Of a DNA stretch of 64,000 nucleotides, positions 58,346-64,000 are shown piece by piece; position 1 is the stretch's first letter, and each line of letters begins with the position of its first letter. The notes under the pieces are model-generated. The model ran no database searches, was not told the DNA's origin, and saw only the letters and a program-made list of their open reading frames with translations. The DNA is from Liolophura sinensis. Lineage: Eukaryota; Mollusca; Polyplacophora; Chitonida; Chitonidae. The stretch covers positions 14,136,001 through 14,200,000 of the forward strand of contig NC_088307.1 in the NCBI RefSeq assembly GCF_032854445.1, read 5' to 3'. The position numbers and the translations under genes are program-made.

Positions 58346-58849
58346 AATACCAGAACAGTTGGTACATGTGTTCATGAATACTCTCTATACTAATAAAAAT
58401 GATATGAATCTTATTCCAACGACTACACTGTCAACATGTTACATATATACCTGGTAATTTATACTCTACATGTGTAGTTTTCACTTTTTTGGATGTTTTC
58501 TTCTTTAGTTAAAAAAAAAAAAAAAACGCCAAAACATTACTGAACTAAAAAGAAAGACAAAAACAGCCCAAATGTATATGTGTATCAATAAAGAGTCACA
58601 TTCAAAGTTCAAAAAGCACCACTTTTTATTTTTGTGATGTACATGTAGGGTAACAGAGATATTCCAGTTCAAATGTCCACGTACGGATAAATGAACCGGC
58701 CGCAATGCTCTCAGTTTTAACCAATCAAGGGTGAGATATTTCTTCCACCTGAGAAGTCATCTGTTCTGCTGACTGATGTCACCTCTTCCTAGTTCACCAT
58801 TCTGCCATGCAGAAGTAGTGTTAAATCAGCTGTTTTCCTTCTGATTACA

Positions 58850-59083
58850 AGATTTATTTATTTCTTGATTTATTTGATTGATGTTTTCACTGTACTCAAG
58901 AATATTTTACTTATACGATGGCGACCAGCATTATTACTGGAGGAAACCAGGCCACGACCATCAGCAGGTAGCCGCCAGGTCTTCCCACGTGCTGGAGCTT
59001 GAACTCACAGCGACCGCATTGATGAGAGACACCTGAGTCATTGCGCCGCGCTGGCGTGCTAACCCCCTCAGCCACGGAGGCCA
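58850..59083 (-). mobile_element. SINE, diverged
   Basis: TTTATTTGATTGATGTTTTC to CCTCAGCCACGGAGGCC, with deletions in the body. Confidence 0.82.
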
Positions 59084-59419
59084 ATTCTGATATACTTTTA
59101 AAGTCATTTTCAACGAGGCAGTGGAATATGTCTGGCGTTATTCCCCAAGCTTTCAACCAGGAGGCCACAATGCATGGTCTTCAGCTGTAATAGTAAGATG
59201 GCCATACTTTACACGACAATGGAGTGAGACGCCTCTAATAATGAAAAGCGCAGGGTATGGATGACAAGACACCATGTTTCCAGTTTCTATAAAATATTCC
59301 ATGGTCTCGTAAGAATTCCACACAAAAAGGCAGGTATCTATTATAAAGTATGCAACAAGTTGGACAAATCATGAAAATTACATAACACTGCCTTAGAAAG
59401 TGTACTCATCTTCATCACT

Positions 59420-59490
59420 CACCTATGCATCACTCACCTGTGCATCACTCACCTATGCATCACTCACCTGTGCATCACTCACCTGTGCAT
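59420..59490 (+). repeat. 15-bp tandem repeat
   Basis: About five units of CATCACTCACCTRTG. Confidence 0.9.
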
Positions 59491-60089
59491 CAGCACGTGT
59501 ATGTTTACATATGCGTAAATTGTACGCTTCACATGTGCGTATGTCCGTTATGTTTGCATAGGCACAAGTTCTGAGGGACATCCATGGAGAATGAGATTTG
59601 TACATACCGTGTGCATGTAGTAGGCACACATGATTGTCCTGGTTTACAACCTCTGTACATGTACATCCTAATGTAGGCCATCTGGTGATAGCACTGGTCA
59701 TTTGTGTGTCACTAAACCAGGGCCAATTGTCACACTACCACATTTACATGGGCCAAGATACCTTCTTAGTTTAAGTTTGAAGTCTTAAGGGTTTCTCCAT
59801 GTAGTCTTTGATTCCTTTATCACCCCCGCTAGTTGAATGGTTCTTTCAGCATGATCATTCAAATGATGCAGTTTAATACACAGATATATGAAAAATTATT
59901 GGATGCAATGTACAGTGTATACAGGCAGATACACTGTTGAAGAATAGAGTAAAATCTGACCATTTGAACCACACATTAATAACTAAAACGAGATGATTAG
60001 AACATGGCAATGTACATGTTGTAAATCTGAATAATGCAAGGGATAGCATGGAATCCATTGGTGAAATTGGACGGCATCATGGAAAAATG

Positions 60090-60217
60090 ACCGTGGAGCC
60101 TCTCACCAATGCAATTATCACAGTGAGTTTGAGTCCAGCTCATGCTGGCTTCCTCTTCTGCCACACAAGTAAAATATTCTTGAGTACAATGTAAAACACC
60201 AATTAAATAAATAAAAT
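60090..60217 (+). mobile_element. SINE, internally deleted
   Basis: GGAGCCTCTCACCAATGC and GTCCAGCTCATGCTGGCTTC, then the tail ACACCAATTAAATAAATAAA. Confidence 0.8.
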
Positions 60218-60269
60218 AAATTAAATTTTTGAATTGTTACTACATTGTACAAGTATTTGTGGACGAGTG

Positions 60270-60390
60270 TAAAAGAGGTGCATGTAAATCTGGAGGTGCA
60301 TGTAAATCTGGAAGTGCATGTAAATCTGGAGGTGCATGTAAATCTGGAGGTGCATGTAAATCTGGAGGTGCATGTAAATCTGGTGGTAGA
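60270..60390 (+). repeat. 18-bp tandem repeat (about 6 units)
   Basis: Units of GGTGCATGTAAATCTGGA. Frames stay open (ACKSGG repeats) only because the unit is a multiple of three. Confidence 0.92.
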
Positions 60391-60474
60391 TGTGTATGTA
60401 GGTTCTATAGCTTTATTTTATACAAATTCACATGTGCTCAATTGGATCCTTCCCGTTGCTTTCCATTGGTCAAT

Positions 60475-60888
60475 TTAGGCAAAACATGCTATCTACTACA
60501 ACTGTACCATGCACTGCAATAACTTCAGGCTATAAAAGGCATCTATCACTTTGCAAATATGTATTTATATACAGCCAAACTACATGAACATGTGTACCAA
60601 ATACTTGCTTTTAGGCAAAACATGCTATCTACTACAACTGTACCATGCACTGCAATAACTTCAGGCTATAAAAGGCATCTATCACTTTGCAAATATGTAT
60701 TTATATACAGCCAAACTACATGAACATGTGTACCAAATACTTGCTTTTAGGCAGAACATGCTATCTACTACAACTGTACCATGCACTGCAATAACTTCAG
60801 GCTATAAAAGGCATGTATCACTTTGCAAATATGTATTTATATAGCAGCCAAACTACATGAACATGTGTACCAAATACTTGCTTCCAAA
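60475..60888 (+). repeat. 138-bp tandem triplication, nearly perfect
   Basis: Three copies starting TTAGGCARAACATGCTATCT differ by only a few bases (60,475, 60,613 and about 60,749). Very low divergence suggests recent expansion. Confidence 0.93.
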
Positions 60889-62280
60889 TCTGTGGCATTC
60901 TCAAAATGGCACTGCTTTTTATGACTTTAACATTGAAATTTCACAAACGGAAGTGGTGGAGGGAAGAAATGGCTGTTTTCAGCTTCTGCACAGATTGCAG
61001 TTGTCAGGCATCACATTTTTTTGGATGTCATGAAAAACATTTGAATGTCCTAGAGGTGTATCAAGACAATGGTGCCCTGGCATATGGAAAGGTTACTAGT
61101 AGCACAGAGAGCCCTTACGAAATGTCACTTGTGTGTTCCTGTCTTAGCATTACATACATGTACAAGCATCCTGCACATAACACAAATGGCACTGTGTCAG
61201 GGTACATATGACATGTACTGTAACTCTTCAACCTCTTCACATGCAGGCGAGGCCTTTATTTAAGCATATTCTGAAGGCACTATTTTGTACTGACTTATAA
61301 AATTATACTTTGTGAAGCCATGACACTGCCCAATCCAACCAATGCACACGAAGTTTAGTCTCCAAAATCAAATTAAAAATGTGAATAAATTGCACTGAAA
61401 GTTGCTCTTTCATTTATGTGAAAAGGTCGAAGAAAAAGGGAATACAAGTATCAAAAACAGAATGGTACCTATAAACCTTATACATTTACATGTATTTTGT
61501 TGGCGCCAAGTTCCAGTATGGGTTTAGAGTGACCTGGAACACATCCAGTCTAAACTCAGCCGTGGCACACTAACGCCTACTTCCCGGTTCCCTTTCGATA
61601 ATAAAACTTCTCCAGGTTGCTGGAGAGAGCCTATATTCTCTGCACAGCTCTGCTAGCTTCTGTAAACACCTCTGATCTGGAGACTTATATGTACATGCAT
61701 GCATTGTAAATACATGCAGATCTACCAAAATATCCATGCCAGGTACAACTACAGGTGCAATGCACACTGTACTGTATACAGACAGCTTATCAAGCACTAC
61801 ATCATATCGTCTTCATATGGAGCCTTTATTTTAAATAGTCAAACTGAAGAAGACAGATAACACAATTGCTTCACTGAATGTTTTTGCTATACACACTTGG
61901 TGGACCCACATGCACATGAAGACAAGTGAAAAAATATATCATTTTATGTTTTTTTTTTTTAATTCCCTGCTTCTCAAACAGTCAGGAGAGTTGAATTACA
62001 TGTACTTATGCAAGTCCCTGTTTCTGGATCTCAGACCATTTGGACATCGATATTTGCAGGCAACTAAATAATCTGCAATTCTAATGTAGAAAGCTTGCAC
62101 TGTGGGGCTGTTTTACATCTGAAATTTGTATATCAGAGCTTTAATTACTGGAAAGAAATTGCAGAATTAATGAACAGATGATTGTTGATTTACACCACAA
62201 GGCAATTAAAGGAAGGCAAAGCGAAAAAGTATCGAATTTTATTACAACTATAACATTGAAGGCAAAGGAGTAGAATTGGG
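60889..62280. other. No gene seen
   Basis: A 101-codon open stretch at 60,906-61,211 has no recognisable domain or splice partner. Confidence 0.35.
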
Positions 62281-62284
62281 AAGA

Positions 62285-63070
62285 TTCTATTTAACAATGT
62301 ACATGTACATTGCCTTTATAAAGATTACATGAGATCCTATTTAACAGTGTACAATACCTTACAAAGGTTACATGAGATCCTATTTAACAATGTACAATGC
62401 CTTTATAAAGGTTACATGAGATCCTGTTTAAGTGTACAATGCCTTTATAAAGGTTGCATGAGATCCTATTTAACAGTGTACAATGCCTTTATAAAGGTTA
62501 CATGAGATCCTGTTTAAGTGTACAATGCCTTTATAAAGGTTGCATGAGATCCTATTTAACAGTGTACAATGCCTTTATAAAGGTTACATGAGATCCTGTT
62601 TAAGTGTACAATGCCTTTATAAAGGTTGCATGAGATCCTATTTAACAGTGTACAATGCCTTTATAAAGGTTACATGAGATCCTGTTTAAGTGTACAATGC
62701 CTTTATAAAGGTTGCATGAGATCCTGTTTAAGTGTACAATGCCTTTATAAAGGTTGCATGAGATCCTATTTAACAGTGTACAATGCTTTTTATAATGGTT
62801 ACATGAGATCCTATTTAACAGTGTACAATGCCTTTATAAAGGTTGCACGAGATCCTATTTAACAGTGTACAATGCCTTTATAAATGTTACAAGAGATCCT
62901 ATTTAACAGCGTACAATGCCTTTATAAAGGTTACATGAGATCCTATTTAACAGTGTACAATGCCTTTATAAAGGTTACATGAGATCCTATTTAACAATGT
63001 ACAATGCCTTTATAAAGGTTACATGAGATCCTGTTTAACAATGTACAATGCCTTTATAAAGGTTACATGA
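62285..63070 (+). repeat. Minisatellite of about 44 bp (about 18 units)
   Basis: Units contain GTACAATGCCTTTATAAAGG and TTACATGAGATCCTATTTAA. Length variants (AGT versus CAGT/CAAT) alternate in the first half, suggesting a two-unit higher-order repeat. Confidence 0.93.
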
Positions 63071-64000
63071 ACATTACAAGTAGGGTGCAAATTCACAAAG
63101 CTTCATGTAACCAGTCAATTTTTGATGGGGACAGCGAAGATAAAATCTGAGCACTTCGTGATTTAAGGTTTACAGAAACTACATGAACCACCTTGCTGGA
63201 CAGGTTTTCATTTCAAGAAGATATTCAAGAGAGCATTTTTAATATTAGAGTGAATGCAAAAATGGCACATTCCATGTCATGTTTTATACATACATGTAAG
63301 TCATTACACAACTGTCTGCGGCATGTAAATGAGCAGCCTACTGGCTCAAGGTTGACGGCAATGTAGATACATGTACAAGCTGTCTGCAAAACAAACAGAA
63401 CGCCTTCAAGTGGAGCAGGTATACTCAACTTCAAGGAGACCGGGAAGTTGAGAACAGTTCTGTGACATACTTTGAGAAGTTGCCACGAACTTGTTAATGA
63501 CTTATGTCTTGTTTTCATAGAGACGCAATTGCAGGAAAATCGTTACCAATGTTGAGAATGCCAAACGAATCATCAATCCTAGGGCACTGAGGCAGCCTTG
63601 GCAGGCTGTAAACATGTAGGGCCTCATAGAGTAGAAGGCGGGGCTCTACACGTTGGGGGTTCGACTGTCTATACAGTATACAATCACAGTACATTTATAA
63701 ATAACAGGTCTAGTCAGAAACAGAAAACAATGAGACAAATATATAGTCTGTACATGTAACTCTCCTGAGGTCCCCATTACAACATACATGGACATGTACT
63801 TCAATATGGGACTGAATAAGTGAATGGTACAGCATGTAAAATGCATGTACGCAGACATGGTTTCTTTAAGGTTTCCAAGACTTTAGTACATGTAGGCCAC
63901 CTATTTAAATTGTGCTGTGACCAATCCAACCATATTGGAAAACACAGGACATGTCAGTAGGGAAATCTGTATACTTTTTTTTAGCATTTTGCCCAATGAA
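63071..64000. other. Right edge; no gene seen
   Basis: AT-rich with frequent ACATGTA. The missing first zinc-finger exon of the receptor was not found here. Confidence 0.35.

Noticed and set aside
60906-61211. 101-codon open frame
   Set aside because: No recognisable motif, no conservation signal and no splice context.
1-64000. CRISPR array or prokaryotic system among the tandem repeats
   Set aside because: Repeats are contiguous and imperfect, without unique spacers, and the genes have spliceosomal introns.

Overview
The window is nuclear DNA of an animal, most likely a lophotrochozoan (mollusc or brachiopod). The evidence is spliced genes with GT/AG introns, many copies of a tRNA-derived SINE with an (AATA)n tail, non-LTR, Tc1 and MITE relics, many minisatellites, and a high density of the word ACATGTA in the right half. 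No bacterial gene organisation, CRISPR array or true tRNA/rRNA gene was seen. The species cannot be fixed from sequence alone.

Positions 1-41,000 hold a tandem array of four plus-strand paralogues of a Golgi-type carbohydrate 6-O-sulfotransferase (CHST/GST family; here A, B, C and D). Each has three coding exons joined in the same phases: exon 1 encodes a short cytosolic tail and a signal anchor, exon 2 the stem and 5'-phosphosulfate loop, and exon 3 the 3'-phosphate loop to the C terminus. All four models are open from ATG to stop (404, 408, 416 and 425 aa). B, C and D also carry a conserved upstream block ending in a splice donor, read as a non-coding exon 0. A fifth, orphan copy of this block lies at about 29,975-30,386 and has been broken up by mobile elements. 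Every exon 1 is preceded by an array of a minisatellite built on the palindrome TTGATCAA. A and D also share a second minisatellite family in intron 1.

Between and inside these genes lie a Tc1 element with terminal repeats (inserted in B's upstream minisatellite), reverse-transcriptase relics, about 20 SINE copies or fragments, two 588-bp TTAA-flanked MITEs and three copies of a palindromic MITE.

Positions 41,000-51,000 contain no gene I can name, only one weak candidate first exon near 41,882. From 51,561 to 55,015 on the minus strand are the last four coding exons of a nuclear receptor of the NR5 (FTZ-F1/SF-1/HR39) family. They run from the second half of the DNA-binding domain through the complete end of the ligand-binding domain to the AF-2 helix. 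Its 5' exons, including the first zinc-finger half, were not found and probably lie beyond the right edge. The remaining 9 kb, probably intron or upstream DNA of this receptor, is unusually rich in tandem repeats.
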